64,000 nt of DNA from SZAS-103 sp036496805 (GTDB lineage Bacteria; Pseudomonadota; Gammaproteobacteria; Xanthomonadales; Xanthomonadaceae): assembly GCA_036496805.1 (NCBI GenBank), contig DASXKN010000009.1:186001-250000 (forward strand), given 5' to 3'. Under the pieces are notes generated by a model that saw nothing but the letters and a program-made list of their open reading frames with translations, was not told the origin of the DNA and ran no database searches. The position numbers and the translations under genes are program-made. Shown in pieces: positions 53,333-62,580 of this stretch; position 1 is the stretch's first letter, and the number at the start of each line of letters is the position of its first letter.

Positions 53333-55195
53333 GTGCACGGCCCGTTGACTACCTTGGAACAGACGGCCTCTGCTGCTTCGAGCCCTGCCGCTGCGCCGCG
53401 CGCCAGGCGCCTGCCGCCGGGCAGGCTTGCGCTCGAACACATCCTCAAGCTGCTGGTGGAGGATGGGATCGTCCTCCCGGCTGACGCCGCGCGCGCCGCC
53501 GCCGCCGCGCGCGAGACCCGCAACGTGGTCGACGTGCATCCGCTGATCCTGCTGTCGAACCTCAAGGTTCCCGGCACCCGGCCGCCCGGCGTCGAGCTGA
53601 GCCTGGAGCGGCTGACCGAGTGGCTGGCGCAGGAGGTCAACCTGCCTTACGTGCGCATCGATCCGACCAAGATCGACGTGCCCTCGGTGACCGGCATCGT
53701 TTCCCAGGCCTATGCGCAGCGCTATCGCTTCCTGCCGCTGGAAGTGAAGCCCGAGGCCGTGCGCATCGCCACCAGCGAGCCGTATTCGCTGGACTGGATG
53801 CACGACCTGACCAAGCTGCTGCGCAAGGACATCGAGCTGGTGATGATCAACCCGCTCGAGCTGCATCGCTACACGATGGAGTTCTTCGGCGTCACCCAGT
53901 CGGTGCGCGGCGCGCGCGACGCGCGCGATTCGAAGGACGCCAACGCCGGCATCCCGAACTTCGAGCAGCTGGTCGAACTCGGCCGCACCGGCGAGCTCGG
54001 CGCCGACGACCGCCACGTGGTGCACATCGTCGACTGGCTGCTGCAGTACGCCTACGAGCAGCGCGCCTCCGACATCCACCTCGAGCCGCGCCGCGACATC
54101 AGCCGCATCCGCTTCCGCATCGACGGACTGCTGCACAAGGTGTATGAGCTGCCGACGCCGGTGATGGGCGCGGTGACCGCGCGCATCAAGGTGCTCGGCC
54201 GCATGGACCTCGCCGAGCGCCGGCGTCCGCAGGACGGCCGCATCAAGACGCGATCGCCGGGCGGCCGCGAGTTCGAGATGCGCCTGTCGACGATGCCCAC
54301 CGCGTTTGGCGAAAAGTGCGTGATGCGCATCTTCGATCCCGACACCGCGTTCAAGAACCTCGAGCAGCTCGGCTTCGATCCGAGCGAGGCGTCGGCGTGG
54401 AACGCGCTGGTCGAGCGCCCGCACGGCATCGTCCTCGTGACCGGCCCGACCGGTTCGGGCAAGACGACCACGCTGTACTCGGCGATGCGCCGGCTGGCGA
54501 CGATCGACGTGAACGTGTGCACGGTCGAAGACCCGATCGAGATGATCTCGCCCGAGTTCAACCAGATGCAGGTGCTTCCGCAGATCGACCTGACCTTCGC
54601 GTCGGGCGTGCGCACCCTGCTGCGACAGGACCCGGACATCATCATGATCGGCGAGATCCGCGACCTGGAGACCGCGCAGATGGCGGTGCAGGCCGCGCTC
54701 ACCGGCCACCTCGTGCTGTCGACCCTGCACACCAACGACGCGCCTTCGGCGATCACCCGCCTGCTCGATCTCGGCGTGCCGCACTACCTGATCGCGTCCA
54801 CCCTCAACGGCATCCTCGCGCAGCGCCTGGTGCGCACGCTCTGCCCGCACTGCAAGCAGCCCATGGCGGTGGAAGAAGCCGGCTGGCAGGCGCTGCACGA
54901 CCGCCACGACACCCGGCCGATGCCGGTCGACGGCACCTACGGCCCGAACGGCTGCCTCGACTGCCGCCGCACGGGCTTCTTCGGACGCGTGGGCATCTAC
55001 GAATTGCTGACCCTGACCCCCACCCTGCGCAGCCTGATCCGCGCCGACATGGAACTGGACGCTTTCACCCGCGCCGCCGTCGGCGAAGGCATGCGCTCAT
55101 TGCGCGCCGCCGGCATGGAGAAGGTCGCGCAGGGCCAGACCACGGTCGAGGAAATCCTCGCAACCTTGCCACCGAAGGAAATGCTGGCCTCATGA
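53333..55195 (+). CDS. GspE/PilB-type secretion or pilus assembly ATPase
   Basis: A 620-residue secretion ATPase. The N-terminal domain (about residues 80-200) is of the MshE/GspE-N type, and the C-terminal motor has Walker A GPTGSGKTTT, the Asp box, Walker B IIMIGEIRDLETAQ and His boxes (LVLSTLHTND). A four-cysteine zinc motif CPHC...CLDC is typical of GspE/PilB. No other type II secretion or type IV pilus genes are adjacent, so the partner system is elsewhere. The start is a GTG at 53333 and is uncertain. Its end overlaps the amidotransferase gene (ATGA). Confidence 0.92.
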   Translation: MHGPLTTLEQTASAASSPAAAPRARRLPPGRLALEHILKLLVEDGIVLPADAARAAAAARETRNVVDVHPLILLSNLKVPGTRPPGVELSLERLTEWLAQEVNLPYVRIDPTKIDVPSVTGIVSQAYAQRYRFLPLEVKPEAVRIATSEPYSLDWMHDLTKLLRKDIELVMINPLELHRYTMEFFGVTQSVRGARDARDSKDANAGIPNFEQLVELGRTGELGADDRHVVHIVDWLLQYAYEQRASDIHLEPRRDISRIRFRIDGLLHKVYELPTPVMGAVTARIKVLGRMDLAERRRPQDGRIKTRSPGGREFEMRLSTMPTAFGEKCVMRIFDPDTAFKNLEQLGFDPSEASAWNALVERPHGIVLVTGPTGSGKTTTLYSAMRRLATIDVNVCTVEDPIEMISPEFNQMQVLPQIDLTFASGVRTLLRQDPDIIMIGEIRDLETAQMAVQAALTGHLVLSTLHTNDAPSAITRLLDLGVPHYLIASTLNGILAQRLVRTLCPHCKQPMAVEEAGWQALHDRHDTRPMPVDGTYGPNGCLDCRRTGFFGRVGIYELLTLTPTLRSLIRADMELDAFTRAAVGEGMRSLRAAGMEKVAQGQTTVEEILATLPPKEMLAS

Positions 55196-55920
55196 CGATC
55201 CGCGCACCATTCCTCATCGTCGAAACCGGCGACCCGGCCCCCGAGCTGCGGCGCTACGGTACGTTCGCGCACTGGATCCGGGTCGCGGCGGGACTCGATC
55301 GCGACCATGCGGTCGTCTGCCGCGTGCTCGACGGGCACGCATTGCCGAGCCGCGAGGGCTATGCCGGCGTGCTGGTCACCGGCTCGGCCTCGATGGTCAC
55401 CGAGCGCCTGGACTGGAGCGAGCGCAGCGCCGCCTGGCTGAAGGAAGCGGCGCATGCTGGCCTGCCGCTGTTCGGCATCTGCTACGGCCACCAGCTGATC
55501 GCGCACGCGCTCGGCGGCGAGGTGGGCTGGAATCCGGTCGGACGCGAGATCGGCACGGTGCGCCTCGATCGCCTCGCCGAAGCCGACGACGATCCGCTGT
55601 TCGGAAAGTTGCCGGCGGCGTTCGACGCCCACGCCACCCACATGCAGAGCGTGCTGCGCCTGCCCGAGGGCGCGGTGAAGCTGGCGCGCTCGGAGAAGGA
55701 CGGCTGCCACGCCTATCGCTGGGGCCGCAGCGCCTGGGGCGTGCAGTTCCATCCCGAATTCAGCACCGCGATGATGCGCGGCTACATCGCCGTGCGGCAC
55801 GAGAAGCTGCTGCACGAAGGCATCGACCGGTCGGCGATCGAACGCAGCGTCGTCGCCGCACCGCTGGCGCGCACACTGCTGCGCCGCTTCGTGCGCCACG
55901 CCCGCTCGCTGATGCACTGA
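55192..55920 (+). CDS. Class I glutamine amidotransferase-like protein
   Basis: A 242-residue protein. The nucleophile Cys lies in LFGICYGHQLIAHALGG and the His/Glu pair in WGVQFHPEFST, so the triad is intact. It has no partner synthetase domain and belongs to the group of stand-alone GATase1 enzymes, similar to the GuaA amidotransferase domain. The acceptor is not evident. It starts inside the stop codon of the GspE gene. Confidence 0.88.
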   Translation: MTIRAPFLIVETGDPAPELRRYGTFAHWIRVAAGLDRDHAVVCRVLDGHALPSREGYAGVLVTGSASMVTERLDWSERSAAWLKEAAHAGLPLFGICYGHQLIAHALGGEVGWNPVGREIGTVRLDRLAEADDDPLFGKLPAAFDAHATHMQSVLRLPEGAVKLARSEKDGCHAYRWGRSAWGVQFHPEFSTAMMRGYIAVRHEKLLHEGIDRSAIERSVVAAPLARTLLRRFVRHARSLMH

Positions 55921-55940
55921 CCGACGGGAGCGGCATCACC

Positions 55941-56795
55941 ATGGAGTTCCGTACCGCACCGGGGAGCCGGGGACTGGCCTGGTTCCAGGGTGGCGTGCGC
56001 GTGCTCGACCGCAATCCGCGCGGGCTGCTCGCGGTCTCGCTGGGCCTGGTGCTCGTGCACCAGGTGCCGAGCCTGCTGGGCGCGGTTCCCGCGCTTTGGG
56101 CCGCGGTCTCGATTGTGTTGCTGCTGCTCGTGCCGGCGCTGCAGGCCGGACTGTTCTTCGCCATCGACGAAGCCTGCGAAGGCCGGCCGGTGGCACCGAT
56201 GCACCTCTTCGAGGGCTTGCGCAGGCCGGGCGCACGCGCGCAGCTGATCGTGCTCGGCATGGCCGTGCTGGTGGCGTCGGTGCTGGTGGCGCTGGCGGCG
56301 AGGAACATCCTCGGCGACGACGGCGTCAGGATCTTCGCCCAGATCATGGACCAGGCGATCAAGCCCGACAGCAAGGCCGCGCAGTCGATCGCGTTGCCGC
56401 TGCTGAAGGCGATGGCTTCGGCGATGGCGATCCTGTTCGTGCTGATGTCCGGACTGTTCTTCGCGGTGCCGCGGGTGATGTTCGATGGCCGCAAGGCGCT
56501 GCCCGCGCTGGGCGAAAGCATCCTCGCCTGCGCCGCGAACGTGTTGCCGCTGACCTTGTACGGCCTGGTGCTCGGGGCGGTCGGGTTCGTGGCCTTCCTG
56601 GGGCTGGGTATCGTGGCCGCAATGCTCGGCCTGTTGGGACAGGTCGGCGCGCTGCTGTTCTACGGGGTCTTCCTGGCGGTGATCGTGGTCTGCCTGCTGG
56701 TGAGCACGTCGGGCAACTACCTCGCCTGGCGCGAGGTGTTCGGGCACGCCGGTCGCGATCGCGCAGTTCCGCCACAGGCCGGGATCATCGTCTGA
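55941..56795 (+). CDS. BPSS1780-like polytopic membrane protein
   Basis: A 284-residue protein with about six hydrophobic segments, including AVSLGLVLVHQVPSLLGAV, ALWAAVSIVLLLLVPALQA, LIVLGMAVLVASVLVAL and three in the C-terminal half. The segments ALQAGLFFAIDEACEGRPV and FAVPRVMFDGRKALPALGES resemble the BPSS1780 family of beta- and gammaproteobacterial membrane proteins. Its function is not known. It follows the amidotransferase by 20 bp. Confidence 0.75.
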   Translation: MEFRTAPGSRGLAWFQGGVRVLDRNPRGLLAVSLGLVLVHQVPSLLGAVPALWAAVSIVLLLLVPALQAGLFFAIDEACEGRPVAPMHLFEGLRRPGARAQLIVLGMAVLVASVLVALAARNILGDDGVRIFAQIMDQAIKPDSKAAQSIALPLLKAMASAMAILFVLMSGLFFAVPRVMFDGRKALPALGESILACAANVLPLTLYGLVLGAVGFVAFLGLGIVAAMLGLLGQVGALLFYGVFLAVIVVCLLVSTSGNYLAWREVFGHAGRDRAVPPQAGIIV

Positions 56796-56868
56796 GGCTG
56801 CGGCGCGGCACGACGTTCGGATCGGGAATGTTGTCGCCCTGGCTGCGCACGATACCAGCCGCGTTCGA

Positions 56869-57516
56869 TCAAACCTGGTTCGCCGCGTCGATCGTGGCCA
56901 GCGTGCCCAGCACCATCGCGGCGACCATCAGCACGAAGGCGATCGCCTGCGCGGCGATCACCAGCCAGCCCCACCACGGCATCCCTGGACGCGCCGGATC
57001 GGCGTTCTCGACGCGTGTATCGGCAAGGTAGTCGTGCAGGGCGCGACGGTCGGGCGTCCACGCTGCCAGCGCGTGGCCGATGTTCAAGGTCAGCCACGAC
57101 AGTCCGGCGGCGAAGAAGCGCCCGAGCGCGCGGCCGCGGCTGATGCGCGCGCCGTCGGCATCGGTGACCTTGATGCCGACCATCCGCTTGCCGGGCGTGG
57201 CCTGCCAGCCCGACGCCTCGAACAGCGTGAACCAGGCGCCACCGATCACGACGTAGGCGATCGTCGACCAGAGCGTCAGCTTCGCCAGCAGGTCCAGCGC
57301 CTGCGTCACCACGGCGGTCTGGTCCTGCGGTTCGCCCTGCGGATTCTGCATCGAGGCCATCATCGCGCGCAGCTGGTCGAGTTCTCCCGTGCCCACCGCC
57401 GGGAAGAACAGCCGGCCGAGCACTTCGAGCGTGATCCAGAGCAGGAAGAGGTCGATGGAATACGCGACGTAGCGCTTCCAGAAACCGGCCGGCGAGCGGG
57501 GCGCGGGAACGTTCAT
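56869..57516 (-). CDS. RDD family membrane protein
   Basis: A 215-residue inner-membrane protein with an N-terminal RDD-like domain: FWKRYVAYSIDLFLLWITLEV, then WQATPGKRMVGIKVTDADG and RALGRFFAAGLSWL. It has three spans in the RDD part and an extra C-terminal span (GWLVIAAQAIAFVLMVAAMVLG). The ATG overlaps the tatC stop (ATGA), so it is the last gene of tatA-tatB-tatC-rdd. RDD proteins have been linked to ion transport, but the role here is unknown. Confidence 0.88.
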   Translation of the reverse strand: MNVPAPRSPAGFWKRYVAYSIDLFLLWITLEVLGRLFFPAVGTGELDQLRAMMASMQNPQGEPQDQTAVVTQALDLLAKLTLWSTIAYVVIGGAWFTLFEASGWQATPGKRMVGIKVTDADGARISRGRALGRFFAAGLSWLTLNIGHALAAWTPDRRALHDYLADTRVENADPARPGMPWWGWLVIAAQAIAFVLMVAAMVLGTLATIDAANQV

Positions 57517-58301
57517 TGCGGCTCCACGGCCGTGGGCCTTGCGATCGCCCGGGAGGCGATCAGGCCGACCTCGTAGAGCAGGCACAGCGGGATCGCCAGC
57601 ATCAGCATCGACACCGCGTCCGGCGGGGTGACGATCGCGGCGATCACCGAGTTGCCGAAGATCGCGTAAGGCCGCGCCTTCGACAGTTGCGCCGGCGTCA
57701 CCCAGCCGAGCAGGACCAGGATCACCAGCGCCACCGGCAACTCGAAGCTGGCGCCGAAGGCGATGAACATGACGCCGACGAAGTCGAGGTAGTGGCCGAT
57801 GTCGGTCATCATCGCCACGCCTTCGGGCGTGACCGCGACCAGGAAGCGGAAGGCCATCGGCAGCACGACGAAGTAGGCGAATGCGCAGCCGCCGTAGAAC
57901 AGCACGGTCGCCGACACCAGCAGCGGCATCGCCAGGCGCTTCTCGTGCCGGTACAGGCCCGGCGCGACGAACGCCCAGAGCTGGTAGATCACCACCGGCA
58001 TCGCGGCCGTCAGCGCCGCGAAGAAGCACAGCTTCACCGGCACCAGGAACGGCGAGGACACGTCGATCGCGACCAGGTGCGCGCCGGGCGGCAGGCGCGA
58101 GAGCAGCGGCGCGGCCAGCCAGTGATACATCTTCTGCGCGAACGGCAGCAGGGCCAGGAAGGCCACGACGATCGCGGCGATCGCGCGCAGCAGGCGCGAG
58201 CGCAGTTCCAGCAGGTGCGCCATCAACCCCTGTTCCTGCAGGGCGGCTTCGCTGCGGTCGTCGCGGGCCGCGGCTTCGCCGGGGGCGTCGTGGCTAGCCA
58301 T
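57513..58301 (-). CDS. tatC: Twin-arginine translocase subunit TatC
   Basis: A 262-residue protein with six membrane spans that binds the twin-arginine signal and forms the core of the Tat translocon. The N-terminal LMAHLLELRSRLLRAIAAI with Glu and the loop FLVPVKLCFFAALTAAMPVVIYQLWAFVAPGLYRHEKR carry the family signatures. The start overlaps tatB by 8 bp. The preceding 25 residues are hydrophilic. Confidence 0.96.
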   Translation of the reverse strand: MASHDAPGEAAARDDRSEAALQEQGLMAHLLELRSRLLRAIAAIVVAFLALLPFAQKMYHWLAAPLLSRLPPGAHLVAIDVSSPFLVPVKLCFFAALTAAMPVVIYQLWAFVAPGLYRHEKRLAMPLLVSATVLFYGGCAFAYFVVLPMAFRFLVAVTPEGVAMMTDIGHYLDFVGVMFIAFGASFELPVALVILVLLGWVTPAQLSKARPYAIFGNSVIAAIVTPPDAVSMLMLAIPLCLLYEVGLIASRAIARPTAVEPQ

Positions 58302-58752
58302 CGGAAGGCGTGCGGTCGGCGGGGGGCGCCTTCGCGGGATGCGCGTCTGGATCGAGCAGGCTCAGTTGCGCGGGATCGGTGCGTGTCGTGTACGGCTCGG
58401 CGTTCGGTCCGGTGACCGCTTCGGCCGGTGTCGCCTGCGCTTCGGATGCCGCGGCGGGAGCGCCCGTCGCCAGGCGCGTCATCTGCGAAGCCGCGTTGGC
58501 GACGTCCTCGTGCAGCCCGCGCAATGGCTGCGCGCCCTGGCGAAATGCTTCGGAGGCTTCGCGCAGGCTGCGCCGCAGGTCCTCGTCGGCGATCTCGTTC
58601 TCGAGTTCGGCCTTGACCGTGTTCCACTGCGCGCGCGCTGCGCGCAACCAGCGCCCGAGCAGGCGCGCGGCGATCGGCAACCTCTCGGGACCGAGGACGA
58701 CGAGGGCGATCACTGCCAGCAGCAGCAGCTCGCCGAACCCGAAATCGAACAT
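58294..58752 (-). CDS. tatB: Twin-arginine translocase subunit TatB
   Basis: A 152-residue protein with an N-terminal span and amphipathic helix (MFDFGFGELLLLAVIALVVLGPERLP) and a long variable tail rich in Ala, Pro and Thr. The Phe-Gly-Pro-Glu arrangement VLGPERLP is the TatB signature. TatB sits with TatC in the substrate receptor. It lies 25 bp after tatA and overlaps tatC. Confidence 0.94.
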   Translation of the reverse strand: MFDFGFGELLLLAVIALVVLGPERLPIAARLLGRWLRAARAQWNTVKAELENEIADEDLRRSLREASEAFRQGAQPLRGLHEDVANAASQMTRLATGAPAAASEAQATPAEAVTGPNAEPYTTRTDPAQLSLLDPDAHPAKAPPADRTPSDG

Positions 58753-58777
58753 GCGGCGCTACCTCGCGCGCGAGGCC

Positions 58778-59053
58778 TCAGCCCGGCGGGCGCTGGTCGT
58801 TGCCGGGCGGGTTCGGCGACGGCGGCCGCTCGACCCGGGTCACGTCGGCCGGTGGCGGCGGCCGCAAAGGGTCGACCGTCGGCTGCACCGGATCGGTCTT
58901 TTTCGCCGCTTCCGGGTCGTCGGCCATCGCCTTCTTGAACTCCTTCACCGCGGTGCCGATGTCCTTGGCGCCGCCGGTCAGCCGCTTGGTCCCGAAAATG
59001 ATCAGGGCGATCAGCAGGATGAGCAGCAAGTGCCAGATGCTGAAACTGCCCAT
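58778..59053 (-). CDS. tatA: Twin-arginine translocase subunit TatA
   Basis: A 91-residue protein beginning MGSFSIWHLLLILLIALIIFGTKRL, the single span plus FGxKRL hinge of TatA, followed by an amphipathic helix (GGAKDIGTAVKEFKKAMAD) and a Pro-rich tail. It oligomerises to form the Tat pore or membrane-thinning patch. It is the first gene of the tat operon. Confidence 0.96.
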   Translation of the reverse strand: MGSFSIWHLLLILLIALIIFGTKRLTGGAKDIGTAVKEFKKAMADDPEAAKKTDPVQPTVDPLRPPPPADVTRVERPPSPNPPGNDQRPPG

Positions 59054-59119
59054 GGGAAACCGCCTCGCTGCCGTGGATGGGGTCTGTCAGGATAGCGCAG
59101 GCGACGCTGTCTTGCCCGC

Positions 59120-59914
59120 TCAGTGCCCGCCAAGGGGCTGGGTCTGGGCCGGTTGCGGCGGCGGGGTTTCGCCGGTCTGCGCGGGTGGCGGCGGGGCGAC
59201 CGCGTCGCGATCGTGCGGGCGGTAGCGCTTGCTGGCGCTGTATTCCTCGAGGCGGTCGCGGAAGTCCACGATCGGGGTCGGCGGCGGGTTCACGCGGCCC
59301 TCGAAGATCGCGCGCGCGGTCGCATCCCTGCCGTAGATGGCCTCGTTGGAATGGTCGTCGATCTGGAGCGCCGCGCCGTCCAGGGCGATGCCCGCGAACA
59401 GGCCGCGCGAGCGCGAATACGAATAGATCTCGGCCTTGAGCTTTTCGTCGGTCGACGCTTCCGCCGCGCGACCGACCGGGCCGGCGGCGACCGAAGCGTC
59501 CGCGCCGAGGGTGAACTTGCCGTGCACGATCGATTCCACGCCGTGCTGGGTGGTGAACACGAGCACCACGTCGGTGCTCTGCACGCCGGCCTGGAAACCG
59601 AAGCTGCCGCCGGTGATGGTGACGAAGCTCGGATTGCTCCACACGCCGTTCGGTCCGCGCACCGAGATCAGGCCGCGGCCGCGGCGTCCGCCGATCATGA
59701 AACCGGCCTTGATCATGTGCGGGATGATCGCGATCGCGTGGGCGTTGTCGAGCATCGACTGCGGCACCGACTGTTCGGGGATGCGCATGATCTTGTCCAG
59801 CACCGCCTGCGCGTCGCGCGCGCGGTTTTCCTCGGGAGCGCCGGCGAGCGCGGTGGTGGACAGCAGCACGCAGCCCAGCAGCAGGCCGGAGAGGAAGGCG
59901 ATCGTTCGGCGCAT
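59120..59914 (-). CDS. SYLF-domain (YSC84-like) exported protein
   Basis: A 264-residue protein with a signal peptide (MRRTIAFLSGLLLGCVLLSTTALA) and a SYLF domain. The run IIPHMIKAGFMIGGRRGRGLISVR, the GGSFGFQAGVQSTDVVLVF core and KAEIYSYSRSRGLFAGIALDGA are characteristic of this lipid-binding family. The last 35 residues are Pro/Gln-rich. The ATG at 59914 has GGAG upstream. It probably acts at the periplasmic membrane face. It lies 66 bp before tatA on the same strand. Confidence 0.86.
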   Translation of the reverse strand: MRRTIAFLSGLLLGCVLLSTTALAGAPEENRARDAQAVLDKIMRIPEQSVPQSMLDNAHAIAIIPHMIKAGFMIGGRRGRGLISVRGPNGVWSNPSFVTITGGSFGFQAGVQSTDVVLVFTTQHGVESIVHGKFTLGADASVAAGPVGRAAEASTDEKLKAEIYSYSRSRGLFAGIALDGAALQIDDHSNEAIYGRDATARAIFEGRVNPPPTPIVDFRDRLEEYSASKRYRPHDRDAVAPPPPAQTGETPPPQPAQTQPLGGH

Positions 59915-59997
59915 CAGGGAATCTCCAGCGGGGGATGGATGGCGGCAGTATCGCGCGAACCGATGAATCATGGGTGAGCCGGAAAGGCCGCGGACGC

Positions 59998-60003
59998 TAC
60001 AAT
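59998..60003 (+). promoter_or_regulatory. -10 box of hemH
   Basis: TACAAT lies 22 bp before the hemH ATG, so the leader would be only about 15 nt. A weak -35 TGAGCC lies 17 bp upstream. Confidence 0.5.
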
Positions 60004-60024
60004 TGGCGCGTCTCCGGAGCCCGC

Positions 60025-61020
60025 ATGCCAGCCATCCAGCCCGACGCCAGCGCGCGCAGCGCCGTGTTGCTGGTCAACCTCGGCACGCCCGAGGCGCCGA
60101 CTGCGCGTGCGGTGCGCCGCTACCTCGCCGAATTCCTGCACGATCGCCGCGTGGTGGACGTCAGCCGCTGGCTGTGGTGCCCGGCACTGCACGGCGTGAT
60201 CCTGCCGCTGCGCTCGCCGCGGGTGGCGCGCAACTACGCGAAGATCTGGATCGCGGGCCGCGGCTCGCCGCTGCGCGTGCACAGCGAGGACCTCGCGGCT
60301 GCGCTGGCGCGGCGTTTGCCGCAGGTGCGGGTCGCTCTCGCCATGCGCTATGGCCATCCCGGCATCGCCGAAGTCCTGCGTCCCCTGCGCGATGCCGGCC
60401 TGCGCCGGCTGCTGGTGTTGCCGCTGTACCCGCAATACTCCGCGACTACCACCGCCAGCGTGTTCGACGCCGTCGACAGGGAACTCGCGCGCTGGGAGGA
60501 CCGCCCCGAACTGCGCTGCGTGCGCGACTACCACCTCGACGCCGGCTGGCTTGATGCGATGGCCGCGCATATCCGCGCGCAACGCGCGCAGGCGCCGGGC
60601 GAGCGCCTGCTGCTGTCCTTCCATGGCATCCCCGAACGCTACGTCCGCCGCGGCGATCCGTATCCGCGCGAATGCAAGGCCAGCGCGAAGGCGATCGCGC
60701 AGCGCCTGCGGCTCGACCCGGAGCAATGGCAACTCGGCTACCAGTCGCGCTTCGGCCGCGAACCCTGGCTGGGACCTTCGACGGCCGACATCCTGCGCGA
60801 CTGGGCGCGCCAGGGCATCGCGCGCGTGGACGTGGCCTGTCCCGGATTCGCCGTCGATTGCCTGGAAACGCTCGACGAGATCGCGATCGAGAACGCCGCA
60901 GTGTTCACCGCCAAGGGCGGCGTCGCCCTGCGCTACCTGTCCGCGCTGAACGCCGAGGACCTGCACGTCGAGGCGCTGGCCGGACTGGTGCGCCGGCACG
61001 CAGCGGGCTGGGCCGAGTGA
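60025..61020 (+). CDS. hemH: Ferrochelatase
   Basis: A 331-residue enzyme that inserts ferrous iron into protoporphyrin IX, the last step of haem synthesis. The metal-binding His is in LLLSFHGIPERYVRRGDPY and the acidic partner lies in the segment VACPGFAVDCLETLDEIAIE. The N-terminal VLLVNLGTPEAPTARAVRRYL is conserved. A CGGAG site precedes the ATG. The hydrolase gene follows on the same strand after 58 bp. Confidence 0.96.
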   Translation: MPAIQPDASARSAVLLVNLGTPEAPTARAVRRYLAEFLHDRRVVDVSRWLWCPALHGVILPLRSPRVARNYAKIWIAGRGSPLRVHSEDLAAALARRLPQVRVALAMRYGHPGIAEVLRPLRDAGLRRLLVLPLYPQYSATTTASVFDAVDRELARWEDRPELRCVRDYHLDAGWLDAMAAHIRAQRAQAPGERLLLSFHGIPERYVRRGDPYPRECKASAKAIAQRLRLDPEQWQLGYQSRFGREPWLGPSTADILRDWARQGIARVDVACPGFAVDCLETLDEIAIENAAVFTAKGGVALRYLSALNAEDLHVEALAGLVRRHAAGWAE

Positions 61021-61078
61021 ACGCTCGACGCGCTTGCGCCAGAGTGTCGTCCTGCACAACGGAAGCGGAGACGGTTTG

Positions 61079-61918
61079 ATGCAGGAATTCTTCATCGACA
61101 GCGCGCGTGGCCGCATCGCCGCGTTGCGCGCGGGCAACCGCCAAGGCGCACCGCTGCTGGCGATGCACGGCTGGCTCGACAACGCCGCCAGCTTCGTGCC
61201 GTTGATGTCGTATCTGGCGGAGTTCGACCTGGTCTCGCTCGACCTGCCCGGCCACGGCGCCTCCGCACACCGCGCACCCGGCTACGACTACGCCTTCGTG
61301 GACTGGATCCATGACGCCCTCGACGCGCTCGACGCGCTCGGCTGGCAGCGCGCGCGCCTGCTCGGCCATTCGATGGGCGCGGCGATCGCGACCATGGTCG
61401 CTGCGTCCGCGCCCGAACGCGTGGAGAAGATGGCGCTGATCGAGGCGCTCGGTCCGCTCGCAGGCGCCGCGACCAGCGCGGGCGAGCGCCTGCGCGCGGC
61501 GGTCACCGCGCGCCGCACCGCCGCGCAACGGCCGCGCAAAACCATCGAGAGCATCGCGATCGCGGTGAAGGCGCGACTCGCGGTCGGCGACATGCGCGAC
61601 GACGCGGCGCGCTTGATCGTGGAGCGCAACCTGGAAGTCGTCGAAGGCGGCTGGCGCTGGCGCAGCGACCCGCGCCTGGTGCTGCCCTCGCACCTGCGCA
61701 TCACCGAGGAAGCCGCGCTGTCGATCGTCGCCGCGGTCGAGGCGCCTACCCTGCTGATCGCCGCCGATCCCGCGCCTCCCTACTTCACGCCGCAGATGCG
61801 CGAAGCGCGCGTCGCGCTCCTGCGCGACGGCCGCCAGGTCGTGCTGCCGGGGGGCCATCACCTGCACATGGAACAACCCGAAATCGTCGGCCCGATCCTG
61901 CGCGACTTCCTGCGCTGA
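61079..61918 (+). CDS. Alpha/beta fold hydrolase
   Basis: A 279-residue cytoplasmic hydrolase. The oxyanion segment is LAMHGWLDNAASF, the nucleophile elbow is LLGHSMGAAIA and the base is in GGHHLHMEQPE. It resembles the HemH-linked hydrolases of Xanthomonadales and serine-hydrolase-like proteins, but its substrate is unknown. The ATG at 61079 has GGAG in front and gives a normal N-terminus; the longer frame from 61034 adds 15 residues. Confidence 0.88.
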   Translation: MQEFFIDSARGRIAALRAGNRQGAPLLAMHGWLDNAASFVPLMSYLAEFDLVSLDLPGHGASAHRAPGYDYAFVDWIHDALDALDALGWQRARLLGHSMGAAIATMVAASAPERVEKMALIEALGPLAGAATSAGERLRAAVTARRTAAQRPRKTIESIAIAVKARLAVGDMRDDAARLIVERNLEVVEGGWRWRSDPRLVLPSHLRITEEAALSIVAAVEAPTLLIAADPAPPYFTPQMREARVALLRDGRQVVLPGGHHLHMEQPEIVGPILRDFLR

Positions 61919-61921
61919 TCG

Positions 61922-62449
61922 CTACTTCTGCTCGGCGGTGCTCTGCAGGCTGACATCGGCGCCGCCGCCGTCGGATGAGGCGACGATCGACACCACCACG
62001 CTGCGCTTGTCCTTCTGGAAGGTCAGCACCGACTCCTTGTCCGAGCTCTGCATCGCCATCGCCTCGGTCCAGCCGCCGGACTTCATGCTGGTGTCGTACT
62101 CGGCGTAGAGCGACTGCATCGTGTCCGAGGTGTGCATGTTCAGCGCCGTGGTCGGGCCGATCTGCACCGCGCTCTTGATCGTGTACGAGCCGGGCAGGTG
62201 CACGTCGGACGGGAAGTCCTTGGGCAGGGCGACGCCGTTGCCGGAGTTCACCTTCATCACGTTGCCCTTGTCGTCCTTGATCGTCATCTGCTGCTGGTCG
62301 CCGGACTGGCTGACCTGCACCTTGCCGCCGGTCGCGGCCGACACCATCGCCTCGGCGGCGCTCTGCGAGGTGGACTTTCCGCAGCCGGACAGCGCGGCCA
62401 GCACGGTCGAGGACACGATCGAGGCGAGGAAGAGGGAACGGGTGTTCAT
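61922..62449 (-). CDS. Small lipoprotein, unknown function
   Basis: A 175-residue predicted lipoprotein starting MNTRSLFLASIVSSTVLAALSGC, with the lipidated Cys at residue 23. The mature part is rich in Ser, Gln, Lys and Asp: VSAATGGKVQVSQSGDQQQMTIKDDKGN and later DKESVLTFQKDKRSVVVSIVASS. It has no recognised domain. Codon use differs little from neighbours. A GGAG site precedes the start. It is convergent with the hydrolase gene. Confidence 0.75.
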   Translation of the reverse strand: MNTRSLFLASIVSSTVLAALSGCGKSTSQSAAEAMVSAATGGKVQVSQSGDQQQMTIKDDKGNVMKVNSGNGVALPKDFPSDVHLPGSYTIKSAVQIGPTTALNMHTSDTMQSLYAEYDTSMKSGGWTEAMAMQSSDKESVLTFQKDKRSVVVSIVASSDGGGADVSLQSTAEQK

Positions 62450-62580
62450 GCTGGATCTCCGGTGCGGCGGGCGCGGCAAGGGTGGACGGATGGTAGCGCG
62501 CCGGATGCGGGGCGCGCTCGCAGGAGGTGAACGCGGGATGCGGTTGGCGGCGGACACGCGCGCGATGTTTCCAGGTGACG

